Below, one piece after another: positions 16,620 through 25,835 of a stretch of 43,985 nt of DNA. The notes under the pieces were generated by a model. That model was not told the DNA's origin and did no database searches. It saw only the letters and a program-made list of their open reading frames with translations. The stretch spans positions 1 to 43,985 of the forward strand of contig JAJZJK010000003.1 in NCBI GenBank assembly GCA_021851145.1, given 5' to 3'. Position 1 is the stretch's first letter. Every line of letters starts with the position of its first letter. Made by a program: the position numbers and the translations under genes. The stretch is from Nanobdellota archaeon. Its GTDB lineage: Archaea > Nanobdellota > Nanobdellia > Parvarchaeales > Parvarchaeaceae.

Positions 16620-17399
16620 TCAAAAATCCTGTGATTCAATGTCCCAAGAATCATGCTTCCAAAGCAAAAATTCCGGTTTATTCAAGAAAATAAAATGCTC
16701 AGGGTGAGCGATATACTCATCGTATATACTCTTCGAATAGTCCAAAAAAGGTATTTTCTCCGCATCAGTATGCTTAAGTGAAGTCTCCTTATAATTTTTA
16801 TTTACAACTATATTTCCGTTCTTAAGCAAGAAAAGCGCCCCTCCGCCCATTGCCTGAACAGATTTATAATCAGAATTAAAAGTAGAATTAACTAAATTAG
16901 CTTCTACCAATAAATCTTTTCCAACATTGATAGAGAAATGCCCGTAATTTGGAGGCATTATAACCTTATCACCTGCTTTTGCGTGAACAAGCTCTAAATC
17001 AAAACTGCCGTTATCATTTTTTTTCTGGAGCAAGTATACAACCTCCCCACTTATTACTTCATAAAGTTCCGGGTATGCAAGCCCGTTATCAACTAAAGGA
17101 TGATAATGGCCCAATGTCTTTGTGAATTCCCCTCCGAGATCATAATTTTCAATAACCGTTACATCATATCTTATGTTATGCGCAGAAAAAACTGTGGCAT
17201 TCTTTTCTACGCCTGCTGCTCTGTACATCCTATATATTATGTCGTTTTTATTCTTAGCGTTTATGAAATCCTTGTTGAATAGAACATCTTTCATTTCGCT
17301 AACTTTACGCACAGAAAAAGGTATTTCCTTGCCGTCTGCAAAGAGTTTTCTTTCTTTTTCATCGAATTCCAAGTCAACAGCTTTAACATTTAGTTTCAT
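16620..17399 (-). CDS. pgiA: Cupin-type glucose-6-phosphate isomerase (archaeal PGI)
   Basis: 259 aa. It interconverts glucose-6-phosphate and fructose-6-phosphate. The metal-binding cupin motif reads GHYH (H101 and H103 counted from the upstream TTG), YPELYEVISG (E114) and a second-motif His in NYGHFSIN (H157), matching the H-x-H, E, H ligands of archaeal PGI. A DLGGEFTKTLGH lead-in is also typical. It is longer than Pyrococcus PGI (about 190 aa), with N- and C-terminal extensions. The frame could start at TTG 17408. ATG 17399 is chosen because an ATAAAAAGTATTAAAG box lies about 30 bases upstream, inside the flippase 3' end. Confidence 0.88.
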   Translation of the reverse strand: MKLNVKAVDLEFDEKERKLFADGKEIPFSVRKVSEMKDVLFNKDFINAKNKNDIIYRMYRAAGVEKNATVFSAHNIRYDVTVIENYDLGGEFTKTLGHYHPLVDNGLAYPELYEVISGEVVYLLQKKNDNGSFDLELVHAKAGDKVIMPPNYGHFSINVGKDLLVEANLVNSTFNSDYKSVQAMGGGALFLLKNGNIVVNKNYKETSLKHTDAEKIPFLDYSKSIYDEYIAHPEHFIFLNKPEFLLWKHDSWDIESQDF

Positions 17400-17422
17400 A
17401 TAATACAAATACTACAGTAACT

Positions 17423-18967
17423 TTAATACTTTTTATAGAAAATCTTAACAAATTTGTCAGCTTTAAAGAGTTTTATTATGAATCTTAATTCCTTATTGCT
17501 TATAGTCTTGGTAACATACAGCATTAAGGCATAGAAAGCCAATGAAGCTATCAAAAGCAACGGCAGGTAAGCCAATCTTTTTACAAATATTAATAAAAAG
17601 TATAAAAACAGGCCCATTAATACAACGGAAACTGTGGCTTTTAAAAGCTCCAGATAAGGCAACTTTATTTTAATGTATCTTGAAACCAGTATTAAATTAA
17701 CTGATAAAGTAGATAATGTAACTGCCAAATAAGCAAATGCAGCTCCTACTGCATATAAAATTGGGACTAGTATTAATGTAAGAGCTATTCCAACTACTGC
17801 TCCGGTTATAACCGAATACATTGCATATTTCTGCTTTCCCGTAGCACTTAAAACCTGTGTAACCGGGCCAAATATGCTAGATATAAGAACCGGCACAAGA
17901 AGGATTATAAACGGCGTTTCTGCGCCGATAAAACTTGCTTTATATAAGTAGGAGATTAATTTTGGAGCAGAGATTATAGAGGCCGTAACAAGCGGAAAGG
18001 TAAGCAGGAAGGAATATTTTATAAGGCTGCGCTGAAGCCGGTAAAAGCCTTCAAATTGCTTTCTTTCGAAAAACTTGGTTATAGATGCGAAAAAAGCAGA
18101 ACCGACTGCGGCTGCCGGCAAGCCAAGCATACCTGCCATTATTAACCCCACTCTATAAAAACTTACAGATGATATATTTGGAGCAACTGCCCCCAGGAAT
18201 AGGGCTATTACAGGCCCGTAAGAAAGAGAAATTATCGCCATAACGTATGAGAAATTTCTGTAGCTATAGAAATGACTTAAATCCTGCTTTTCTGGTTTTG
18301 CTGATTTTGGAAAACCCTTCATTGAGCGGTATAACAAGAAAAGACCGACAGTTGCAGTTACCAAATAGACAACATCATAAAATTTAATTGCCCCTATTAA
18401 TCCAAACCCTAGATAAATTACAACAAGCTGGATTATACGAAGAAAATCATACAATACTCCGGTTATGAAACTGTTATTCATCTTCTGGAATCCTATAAAT
18501 GAAGGTTCGGTAAAATTGCTTGAAAGAGAGTAAAATACAAGGCCAAAAGCAAGTATTTTGATAAGGTATCCCACCTCTGCAGAGTGATATATTGAAGCTA
18601 TTACTCCCGAGAGGGAGAATAATACAATTGAAGCAACAAGAGAGGACAAGATTACTATAACAAGATAATGTTTTACTGCCCACATAAGCCGTGAAGCTGA
18701 ATTTTGTGCACGGTATTTAGATATAGCATATTGAACCGCAGAATTTATACCTAATCCTGCCATAGTCGAAGCAAAACCCCAGTAAAGCACAACTACAGTA
18801 TAATAACCATAGTTTGTAGGTCCAAGAAATCTCACAAGAAGGACACTTATAAGAAAAGAAACAAAGAATTTTGATCCAGAACGAAGAAAGCCATAGACAC
18901 TGTTTGAAGCAACTAACCCCTGTTCTTCTTCTATGTTTATTTCATCTTTGTTTATAGGCTGTTCCAT
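17423..18967 (-). CDS. Wzx-like polysaccharide/lipid-linked oligosaccharide flippase (MOP superfamily)
   Basis: 514 aa with about 14 hydrophobic helices. The N-terminal pattern GFLRSGSKFFVSFLISVLLV then RFLGPTNYGYYTVV is the hallmark of the polysaccharide-biosynthesis/RfbX branch of the MOP flippases. A central PAAAVGSAFFASITKFFE segment is also family-typical. Likely role: flipping a lipid-linked glycan to the outer membrane face for AglB, inferred from proximity (1 gene away). The first 24 residues are charged and cytoplasmic. Confidence 0.88.
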   Translation of the reverse strand: MEQPINKDEINIEEEQGLVASNSVYGFLRSGSKFFVSFLISVLLVRFLGPTNYGYYTVVVLYWGFASTMAGLGINSAVQYAISKYRAQNSASRLMWAVKHYLVIVILSSLVASIVLFSLSGVIASIYHSAEVGYLIKILAFGLVFYSLSSNFTEPSFIGFQKMNNSFITGVLYDFLRIIQLVVIYLGFGLIGAIKFYDVVYLVTATVGLFLLYRSMKGFPKSAKPEKQDLSHFYSYRNFSYVMAIISLSYGPVIALFLGAVAPNISSVSFYRVGLIMAGMLGLPAAAVGSAFFASITKFFERKQFEGFYRLQRSLIKYSFLLTFPLVTASIISAPKLISYLYKASFIGAETPFIILLVPVLISSIFGPVTQVLSATGKQKYAMYSVITGAVVGIALTLILVPILYAVGAAFAYLAVTLSTLSVNLILVSRYIKIKLPYLELLKATVSVVLMGLFLYFLLIFVKRLAYLPLLLIASLAFYALMLYVTKTISNKELRFIIKLFKADKFVKIFYKKY

Positions 18968-19050
18968 TAAGATACTTACTAGCTATATACTTGCATTATA
19001 ATCCACTCAATTTATGTATTTAAATAATAATCAAGCAATATTAGTTAAAT

Positions 19051-19404
19051 ATGGTTTTACTTTTGCAAGAAACAGGGTTGAGCGTAATAGTTTCGATTGC
19101 CATTATCCTAGGGTATTTTATAGGGGTATCTACTCAAGAGGAAATAGAAGGTTTGGCAAAAAAGGTCAAAGCGGAAAAAATCTTTTCTTATCCTTTGATA
19201 ATTGCAGAGTTTGCAGTAATATCTTTAGTATTATACCTTTATGGAAGTTATTATTTTATTGTTTCGGCGGTCGTAATGTTATTCAACCTTTCATTTTCTG
19301 CGCTTTATAACGCAGAAAAATCAGATTTGCAGAGAACAGTTGGGTATGTAGTTACTTTCTTAATACCTTCTTTAATAATTGGAACCGCAATAGTGATACT
19401 ATGA
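19051..19404 (+). CDS. Small membrane protein, unknown function
   Basis: 117 aa with about four hydrophobic helices (about 6-26, 44-60, 64-85, 97-116) and a charged stretch (TQEEIEGLAKKVKAEK) after the first. No family is recognised. It overlaps the YchF-type GTPase start by four bases (ATGA), so translation is likely coupled and it leads this operon. The upstream region contains TATGTATTTAAATAAT, a probable TATA box. Confidence 0.7.
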   Translation: MVLLLQETGLSVIVSIAIILGYFIGVSTQEEIEGLAKKVKAEKIFSYPLIIAEFAVISLVLYLYGSYYFIVSAVVMLFNLSFSALYNAEKSDLQRTVGYVVTFLIPSLIIGTAIVIL

Positions 19405-20540
19405 AGATTGGAATAATTGGACGAACTAATGTTGGAAAAAGCACGCTCTTTAAGGCTCTTACCCTTGAAGAAGTAGAGATAGAAGACAGGCCATTTACAA
19501 CAATAGAACCTAACAAAGGCGTTGGTTATGTTACTATAGACTGCCCAGAAAAATATTTTAATGTAAAATGCACACCTCACAATGCCCCATGTGCTGATGG
19601 AACTAGGTTTGTACCGATTAATATAATTGACGTTGCCGGTTTAGTTGAAGGTGCTAGTGAAGGTAAAGGCTTAGGAAACAAGTTCCTTAGTGAGATAATG
19701 GAAGCAGATGCTATAATAGAAGTGATAGATATATCTGGCAATACAGATTCAAGTGGTAATAAAACAAAAGATTTTGATCCGGCAATTGATATAGAGATGG
19801 TAGACAATGAAATAAAGAAATGGATAGCGTCCATAATTTTAAGGTCAAGATACGTAGGAAAAGAGGATATAGCGGATATAATATTCAAAAATGTATCCGG
19901 GATAAACATAAAATACTCAACTGTAAAAGAAGTTGTAAAGGAACTGGGGATAAAGGAAATAAACGATGAAACAGCGGTAAAGATGGCATCTTTAATGATG
20001 AAAAAGGATAAGCCATTACTGGTTCTATGCAATAAGATGGATTCTGTTCAAGATTTGGATGAAAGACTCAGAAAACTAAGGGAAAAATTTGATTATGAGT
20101 TTATGGCCTGCTCAGCTGCTGCAGAACTAACAATAAAGGAAGCAGAAAAGAATGGTTTTATTCGCTTTAAAGATGGAAAACTTGAAAGGATAAAAGAATT
20201 GAGCGGTGAGCAGGAAAACGCAATAAAAATAATAGATAATATAATTAAAAAATACGGGAGCACAGGGGTTAGAGAAGCATTAAATCATTTGGTATTCGAA
20301 TTAAAAGGGTATAAGGTGGTATTCCCCGTAGAAGACGAAAAGAGACTTACAGACGGATTTGGAAGGATCCTCCCGGACGCATATCTTGTTGAAAAAGACA
20401 CAAATCCAAAGGGGGTTGCAGCAAAGATACACAGTGATGTAGCTAAAAACTACAAAGGTGCAGTAGACTGCAAGACTGGCCTAAAAGTAAAAAATGACTC
20501 CCCAGTAAAGAATGGCCAAGTACTTAAAATACTGGTATGA
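19401..20540 (+). CDS. ychF: YchF/Obg-type GTPase (TRAFAC, archaeal)
   Basis: 379 aa. The P-loop GRTNVGKST is at 7-15, the switch region carries RPFTTIEPNKGVG, G3 is DVAGLVEGASEGKGLG and G4 is NKMD. The C-terminal TGS-like domain includes LTDGFGRILPDAYLVEKDT and ends with a beta-grasp. This is the archaeal/eukaryotic Ola1/YchF-like or DRG-like group; archaeal members associate with ribosomes. It sits between a small membrane protein and rsmA with ATGA-type overlaps on both sides, a tight translational operon. Confidence 0.92.
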   Translation: MKIGIIGRTNVGKSTLFKALTLEEVEIEDRPFTTIEPNKGVGYVTIDCPEKYFNVKCTPHNAPCADGTRFVPINIIDVAGLVEGASEGKGLGNKFLSEIMEADAIIEVIDISGNTDSSGNKTKDFDPAIDIEMVDNEIKKWIASIILRSRYVGKEDIADIIFKNVSGINIKYSTVKEVVKELGIKEINDETAVKMASLMMKKDKPLLVLCNKMDSVQDLDERLRKLREKFDYEFMACSAAAELTIKEAEKNGFIRFKDGKLERIKELSGEQENAIKIIDNIIKKYGSTGVREALNHLVFELKGYKVVFPVEDEKRLTDGFGRILPDAYLVEKDTNPKGVAAKIHSDVAKNYKGAVDCKTGLKVKNDSPVKNGQVLKILV

Positions 20541-21331
20541 ACAACACAAAAATATTCCTAAAGGACGAAAAGGTTTTCCAAAAGATAGTAAAAGCATCCA
20601 ATCTTGATAGCGAGGACGTGGTTATAGAGATAGGCAGCGGGGACGGGAGATTAACAAAGAGAATTGCACCTTATGTAAAGAAAGTATACGCTATAGAGCT
20701 AGACACAAATTTATTTGACTCTGCAAGAACTTTCCTTGGAGAAAATAGCAATATAGAGTTTATTAATGGCGATGCCTTAGATTTGGAATTCCCAAATGAC
20801 GCAAACAAGATAATATCAAATTTACCCTATGCAATATCCTCTCCGATAACTGAAAAGATAATATATTTCTTAAATAGCAAAAAGGCCGGATTGGCAGTTT
20901 TAATGTACCAACTAGAATTTGGAGAAAGAATGCTAGCCTTCCCAGGGATAAGAGATTACTCGATGATTTCTGTATTTACACAATATACATGCGAGATAGA
21001 GCTGGTTTCAAGGGTTAGCAAAAACGCATTTAGGCCCAGACCTGCGGTTGAATCAATAATACTTAAAATAAAGCCTAAAAAAATTGATATAGACGAAGGT
21101 TTTCTGGAATTTTCAAGGCTTCTTTTCCAGCACAAAAAGAAAAACCTTTATTCTGCTCTTATGGCCAGCAGAGGAAAACTAAATTTAAAGTCAAAGGATG
21201 ATCTAAGACAGAAACTTTTAAAATTCAAGTACAAAGAAAAACTCAAGCAAAAAGTCTTCTACCTTGAGATAAATGAGCTAGAGGATATATATAATGAAAT
21301 GCTAAAGATAGAGATATGCAAAAAGAAGTAA
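20537..21331 (+). CDS. rsmA: 16S rRNA (adenine-N6)-dimethyltransferase RsmA/KsgA (Dim1)
   Basis: 264 aa, family length. The start NTKIFLKDEKVFQKIV corresponds to the (Q)xFL.D...I.I opening; SAM motif I is VIEIGSGDGRLT, motif II YAIELD, and the catalytic NLPY motif is present (SNLPYAISSPI). It dimethylates two adjacent adenines in helix 45 of 16S rRNA during small-subunit maturation. It overlaps ychF by four bases and the M50 gene by 16. In many archaea it follows DUF655; in this genome it has moved into a different operon. Confidence 0.94.
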   Translation: MNNTKIFLKDEKVFQKIVKASNLDSEDVVIEIGSGDGRLTKRIAPYVKKVYAIELDTNLFDSARTFLGENSNIEFINGDALDLEFPNDANKIISNLPYAISSPITEKIIYFLNSKKAGLAVLMYQLEFGERMLAFPGIRDYSMISVFTQYTCEIELVSRVSKNAFRPRPAVESIILKIKPKKIDIDEGFLEFSRLLFQHKKKNLYSALMASRGKLNLKSKDDLRQKLLKFKYKEKLKQKVFYLEINELEDIYNEMLKIEICKKK

Positions 21332-22140
21332 AGGTTATAAAAAGGGGCAATCCGTCGGTGAAGATATACCGAAAAAAGAAGCCCTGGGAGTTTATACCCT
21401 TCAAATCAAATTTGGGTTACAACCACAATACGCAGAAAAAATTCAAAAATTTCGTATCAAGGTTCTCAGTAAAAGAAGTAGAGGATATAATATTGGCATG
21501 GCTTGCATTAAGTTTTGCTTTCGCTGTAGTTATATATCCGGTTGAAAACTACATTTTTTTCATATATTTCTTGGCTTCTTTTATAGTTTTGGGAGCGGCA
21601 TTTATAATGCATGAGCTAATGCATAAATTTGTTGCTCAAAGCTACGGCTATGAAGCGCAGTTTAGAATGTTCCCGTTCTTTTTAATACTTGCAGTTGTTA
21701 TGGCATTGCTTATAGGCTTTGTATTTGCATTGCCAGGGGCAACTATATTTGAACCTGATCCACATGAGCCGTATACTGATCCAAAAGGTTTCACTGAAAG
21801 GTACGGAAAGATATCGCTGGCAGGCCCATTGATAGATATAGTTTTTGGATTTGTATTCTTGGCATTATTCTTTTTAATTTATGTATTCGTGGGCTCGAAT
21901 GTAACAAATCTGCTGACTACTTTCGGTTATATTGTTACAGGCCTAGGAACATTCATAAGCTTTTATCTTGCCGCATTTAATATGCTGCCACTTGGTTCTG
22001 TTTCATTTATAGGACTTGACGGATACAAAGTCTGGAGATGGAATAAAGCTTATTGGGCTATATTTTTTGTAATACCAGTAGTAATGACAGTATTGATATA
22101 TTTGGGGTATATACCTATTCTTTCAGCGATAGGGCTGTAA
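21316..22140 (+). CDS. M50 family (site-2-protease-like) membrane metalloprotease
   Basis: 274 aa. The zinc motif HELMH is at residues 99-103 inside a TM helix, and the second active-site region is in LPLGSVSFIGLDGYKVW (LDG aspartate). About six TM segments; no PDZ domain. Family members cleave substrates within the membrane. The first 50 residues are basic and cytoplasmic. It is the third gene in the ychF-rsmA operon, overlapping rsmA by 16 bases. Substrate unknown. Confidence 0.88.
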   Translation: MQKEVKVIKRGNPSVKIYRKKKPWEFIPFKSNLGYNHNTQKKFKNFVSRFSVKEVEDIILAWLALSFAFAVVIYPVENYIFFIYFLASFIVLGAAFIMHELMHKFVAQSYGYEAQFRMFPFFLILAVVMALLIGFVFALPGATIFEPDPHEPYTDPKGFTERYGKISLAGPLIDIVFGFVFLALFFLIYVFVGSNVTNLLTTFGYIVTGLGTFISFYLAAFNMLPLGSVSFIGLDGYKVWRWNKAYWAIFFVIPVVMTVLIYLGYIPILSAIGL

Positions 22141-22182
22141 TCTGCAAGACAATTATTTAAATGAATAAGTTTAATAGTAGTC

Positions 22183-22857
22183 ATGACAGAAAAAAATAAA
22201 ATAATAACAGCTTTTCAAACCGCAGGTTTCATATCTATACTAGCAGCAAAATTTCTAGAAGAGAAAGGAATTGTAAAAGATGTCGGAGGAATTGATATTG
22301 AGGAGCTTGCACAATTCGCAATCGTTAAAAATGGGGATTTGCTTTCACCGATTAGAATTTTAGAGGGCAAAGACTTTACTGTTATAACTTCACAGATACC
22401 TTTGCCATTAAAGGCTATAAATGAACTTTCTGATAAAATAATAGAAATTTACAAAGAAAAGAAGTCAAACCAGATTATAGCATTGGATGGACTAGCGGTT
22501 GATGAAGCGAAGGATAAAAGCGAAGTTTACTTTGCAAGCAATTATAATGAAAAAGAGATAAAAAACTGCAATAAACTACCTGAAGGAGCTATGATGGGCT
22601 TTAATTCATATTTAGCACATAAAACAAGAAAGATAAAAATACCTTTTGTGGTATTAATGGCCGAAACACACGCAGAGATACCAGATGGTATAGCTGCAGC
22701 TGCTCTTATCTCGGTTTTGGGAGAGCTTGTAAATATACAAGTTGATACGTCTGAGCTGGTATCTGAATACAAAAAGACACTTGGCCAGATAAACAATATT
22801 CTAAAGAGAGTAAGTCAAGCGCCTAAAAAAGAAGAAGAACAAAACATGTACGTTTAA
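22183..22857 (+). CDS. PAC2 family protein (proteasome assembly chaperone-like)
   Basis: 224 aa. The C-terminal half ETHAEIPDGIAAAALISVLG followed by LVNIQVDTSELV is characteristic of archaeal PAC2 proteins; the N-terminal GFISILAAKFLEE and a gly-rich turn fit the same Rossmann-like fold. Related proteins help assemble proteasome alpha rings, but archaeal roles are little known. Its own promoter is likely: TTATTTAAAT about 26 bases before the ATG. It ends tail to tail with the Nudix-like gene, overlapping by four bases. Confidence 0.85.
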   Translation: MTEKNKIITAFQTAGFISILAAKFLEEKGIVKDVGGIDIEELAQFAIVKNGDLLSPIRILEGKDFTVITSQIPLPLKAINELSDKIIEIYKEKKSNQIIALDGLAVDEAKDKSEVYFASNYNEKEIKNCNKLPEGAMMGFNSYLAHKTRKIKIPFVVLMAETHAEIPDGIAAAALISVLGELVNIQVDTSELVSEYKKTLGQINNILKRVSQAPKKEEEQNMYV

Positions 22858-23258
22858 TTTTGGTTATATTCCTTAGCTTTTTCTTCTAAGAACCTTGAAA
22901 CATTGTTATCCATAAATGAAGTTGAATATGAGGTTATGTCGGTTATGGGTACCCATTTATAACTTTGAAAAAATGATAGTACTTCAGGCTCTTTATTCAA
23001 ATGTTCCATTACATAAAGAAAATAAAGTAGCTTAGGGTTTTCACTAGGGTAATACTTGAATACCTTCCCAGTAAGGTTAAATTCTATACCAAATTTCTGC
23101 ATAAGAGATATTATTTCTCTTCGTGGACTTTTGTCCTCATCTAATTCCAAAAAAGGAAATACCCAAGTTGCCCTTGGCATATACCTATCCTGGGCCTTAA
23201 GTTTTACCATTAAAACCTTGTTTCCCTTTATCACTAATGCTGACACCCTTTTTGCCAT
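22854..23258 (-). CDS. Nudix-fold protein with a degenerate Nudix box
   Basis: 134 aa, the size of a single Nudix domain. The beginning KRVSALVIKGNKVLMVKLK and the WVFPFLELDEDKSPRREIISLMQKFGI segment match the strand-loop-helix of Nudix hydrolases. In the box only G-equivalent and RE positions survive: the metal-binding EE pair of REUxEExGU is replaced (SLMQKFGI). Catalysis is therefore doubtful and a ligand-binding role is possible. Convergent with PAC2. Confidence 0.65.
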   Translation of the reverse strand: MAKRVSALVIKGNKVLMVKLKAQDRYMPRATWVFPFLELDEDKSPRREIISLMQKFGIEFNLTGKVFKYYPSENPKLLYFLYVMEHLNKEPEVLSFFQSYKWVPITDITSYSTSFMDNNVSRFLEEKAKEYNQN

Positions 23259-23329
23259 AAGATATTAACATTTTTGCATTTTAAACGCTTTTTTATATCA
23301 AGGTAGACATAAAATATTGTTAAAAAGAT

Positions 23330-23620
23330 ATGGACAAAGGGTATTATGCAGTGTTGATTGTAATTTTAGTATTGATAATAATAGCAGCATTATTCTATAC
23401 TAACCCATACGAAAATCACCGGCAGATTGCAATAGGGATATGCGAGCTTGAATGTCACCACATAACAACTAATTCGACAATAACAAGCAATACATGCATA
23501 AACGAAAACGCAAGCTTTGGTTACTCTTGTGCTGCAGTCAGTTCAGCTTCTCCAGCAGTATGTTCAAATACCAATGAAATAAATTTAAATTATGACTGCG
23601 TTTTACAGAGCGTAAAATAG
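23330..23620 (+). CDS. Small Cys-rich membrane-anchored surface protein
   Basis: 96 aa. Residues 6-23 form a strongly hydrophobic anchor. The exposed part holds six cysteines (38, 42, 56, 67, 78, 90), an even number that suggests three disulfides, plus several N-x-S/T sequons. No family recognised. A TTTTTTATATC box precedes the start. Convergent with tfe (two bases apart). Confidence 0.65.
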   Translation: MDKGYYAVLIVILVLIIIAALFYTNPYENHRQIAIGICELECHHITTNSTITSNTCINENASFGYSCAAVSSASPAVCSNTNEINLNYDCVLQSVK

Positions 23621-23622
23621 TT

Positions 23623-24270
23623 CTACTTAACCAATTGCTTTAGCTCGTTAAGCTTCTTATTAAGAAAATCTATCCTGCTCTGCTTATCTTCTAGTATCTT
23701 CCCGGGCTCCATGTGGGTAAGCACTCCGCCATCATTTTTACACCTGAAATCATTTTGCAGGGCTTCATTTACATCATACCTTCTGTTACAGATGTCACAA
23801 ACGTAAAAGTCCTCTGCTTTATTCAATTCCATTGCTTTCTTGGTTTGTTTTATCTCATCCTCATACATTCCTTGTATTATAAAAACCAGCTTGCTCGGAT
23901 TTGCACTCCAAAAATAAGTGTACCAAGCTTTATTGTTCTTCCTGACTTTCCTGTAAGAAACAAGATTTTTGTTATAGAGTTTATACAAGAATTTTCTTAT
24001 TGCATTGGCCTTTTCGAATTTAAGTTTTTTTGCAAGGAGATTTTCTTCCATCTCTCCCTTTGCAATCAGAAATTCGAATACTTCAAGTCCTTTCTCACCC
24101 GCAAGATCTATTACGTATTTCCTTGCCTCCTCTAGCCTCAAAAGCTTCTTTGTGTCTATTACTATCTTTTTTTCTTTTTTTACAGCTATTTTTTTTGTCT
24201 TTTTAGGTTTGGACTTAGAAACTTTCTTTTTGATATTTTTTACAGAATTTTTCCCTTTTTTCATTGCCAT
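23623..24270 (-). CDS. tfe: Transcription factor TFE (TFIIE alpha homologue)
   Basis: 215 aa. Residues 1-40 are a Lys-rich tail absent from most TFE proteins. Residues about 45-125 are the extended winged helix (LLAKKLKFEKANAIRKFLYK, then the tip RKVRKNNKAWYTYFW). The zinc ribbon follows: C158 and C161 (YVCDICNRRYD) and C177 (FRCKNDGG); the fourth ligand position is D180 instead of Cys. TFE stabilises the open promoter complex together with TBP, TFB and the Rpo4/7 stalk; rpo4 is in this window too. Confidence 0.92.
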   Translation of the reverse strand: MAMKKGKNSVKNIKKKVSKSKPKKTKKIAVKKEKKIVIDTKKLLRLEEARKYVIDLAGEKGLEVFEFLIAKGEMEENLLAKKLKFEKANAIRKFLYKLYNKNLVSYRKVRKNNKAWYTYFWSANPSKLVFIIQGMYEDEIKQTKKAMELNKAEDFYVCDICNRRYDVNEALQNDFRCKNDGGVLTHMEPGKILEDKQSRIDFLNKKLNELKQLVK

Positions 24271-24321
24271 TTATTATATATCGTAAACTGAGGATTTAAC
24301 CTTTTCTATTTTATTGCTACT

Positions 24322-25575
24322 TTACTTCAAAGCTGCAAATATTATTGAGCCTATTGGGCTTAAAAGGACCAAAAGCAGTATAAATAAGAAAGCAACAGTG
24401 TTAAGAATTGCTAAGGCCTTCTTTTCATTTTTAACTACATACCCCAAAGCATCAAAGAATATCTTCCCGCCGTCTACCAAATAGGACAAAGGAAGGATGT
24501 TTACTATTGCAAGGCTAAAGGAGATTACCCACAGCCAAAGGAAAAGCCCGTCTATCCAATAAAGGGACTGGGAAGGAAAGGAGTTATTCGGAAAAGCTGT
24601 AACTGATATTGGCTCAATTATGAAGGCTGGCGGCTTTGCTAAGGAGAAAAACCCTCCTACCCCTATATAGCTGTGGTAAGTGTTGTTTATAGATGAATTA
24701 TACGTGGTTTTCATAGAATAAACTTTTCCATTGGTTAAAGTAAAATTTACATACTGCCCAGGTTTCACATTAAGATCCGAAAGCGCTTCCTGTTCTGAAT
24801 AAAATTTATGTCCATTTATCTCGGAAACTGTTGAGTTTACAGGCAAAGAAACAATGCTTGCAGGGCTGCTGTTAACTACGGTTGATACGTCCAGATAGTA
24901 AGGAGAGTAAGATATCATATTTGCAGAAACTATGAAATGTGAAAGAGCAAGATATGCACCTAAGAATATAAAACCCAAAACAACGTTTGTAAAAGCGCCG
25001 GCCGAGAATATTCTCAAACGATCTATCCTTTTTGCCTTTATTATTTTCTTTTCATCGGGCTCTACAAATGCAAGGGGCAGTACTCCAAATAAGAACCCAA
25101 AACCTGTAGATTTTATTTTTATGCCCTTTGACAGAGCAACAACCCCGTGAGAAGCTTCATGCAGTGCTGCAAGCAGGATTATAGCAATCAGTATATAAAG
25201 TATAGGGACGCCGATTAGAACCGGTATACCTCCTACAGAAATAGAAACGGGAAATAGAGGTGCTACTGCTGGAAATGTAGTCGTAGGACTAGTTATCATT
25301 AGATAAAGATAAGGAATAAATAAGTAAAGAACAAAAGCTATACCTGCTAAAGCAACAAATACCCCTATTGTAGAATAAACATTGATAATCCTTTTGAATC
25401 TGGCCATTTTTTTCATTAGTTTAAGCCCAATTTTTGTTTTGTAAAGAAATACTACCTTACCTTCTACATCAAATCTCTTTCTTTCTACTACTACAAATAA
25501 ACCAAAAGCTAAAAGTATCAGTATTGTTAAAAGCAAATTATCTCCGTTGGCTAAAAGTACACTTAAAACTGACAT
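24322..25575 (-). CDS. Site-2 protease (M50) with an inserted PDZ-like domain
   Basis: 417 aa. TM helix with zinc motif HEASH (ALHEASHGVVALSKG), then family-typical GFGFLFGVLPLAFVEPDE, a PDZ-like region (VVNSSPASIVSLPVNSTVSEING), and the second active-site motif NILPLSYLVDGGKIF. The organisation matches archaeal intramembrane zinc proteases. It follows rpl40e by eight bases on the same strand, so they may be one unit. Substrate unknown. Confidence 0.92.
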   Translation of the reverse strand: MSVLSVLLANGDNLLLTILILLAFGLFVVVERKRFDVEGKVVFLYKTKIGLKLMKKMARFKRIINVYSTIGVFVALAGIAFVLYLFIPYLYLMITSPTTTFPAVAPLFPVSISVGGIPVLIGVPILYILIAIILLAALHEASHGVVALSKGIKIKSTGFGFLFGVLPLAFVEPDEKKIIKAKRIDRLRIFSAGAFTNVVLGFIFLGAYLALSHFIVSANMISYSPYYLDVSTVVNSSPASIVSLPVNSTVSEINGHKFYSEQEALSDLNVKPGQYVNFTLTNGKVYSMKTTYNSSINNTYHSYIGVGGFFSLAKPPAFIIEPISVTAFPNNSFPSQSLYWIDGLFLWLWVISFSLAIVNILPLSYLVDGGKIFFDALGYVVKNEKKALAILNTVAFLFILLLVLLSPIGSIIFAALK

Positions 25576-25583
25576 TATAATAC

Positions 25584-25772
25584 TTACACCTTTAACTTTC
25601 TTAACTCTTTGTGTTTAGGCCTTAATGCTGAAGAACCGCAGTTTCTACACCTTACTTCATTCCTTCTAAGAACTTTCTGGCTTGAAACACGTATCTTTGC
25701 ATTACAATTTCTGCATACGTATACGTTATAAAACAACCTGTTATCAGCAACTGGATTTGATCTCTCTGCCAT
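25584..25772 (-). CDS. rpl40e: 50S ribosomal protein L40e
   Basis: 62 aa, basic. The zinc ribbon reads VCRNCNAKIR and VRCRNCGSSALRPK, two CxxC pairs, with the ANRLFYNVYVCRNC-type lead and KKKELRK-like tail of archaeal L40e. The start ATG at 25772 lies 63 bases from the divergent rnp3 start. Confidence 0.93.
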   Translation of the reverse strand: MAERSNPVADNRLFYNVYVCRNCNAKIRVSSQKVLRRNEVRCRNCGSSALRPKHKELRKLKV

Positions 25773-25835
25773 AATCTTATAGCTTTCTATTTCCTTATAT
25801 ATAAAGTTTTATTTAACCTAAAATTAATATAATTT

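Noticed and set aside
19577-20032. 151-codon minus-strand frame opposite the GTPase
   Set aside because: The GTPase frame has every G motif; the opposite frame is a low-complexity Ser/Ile shadow.
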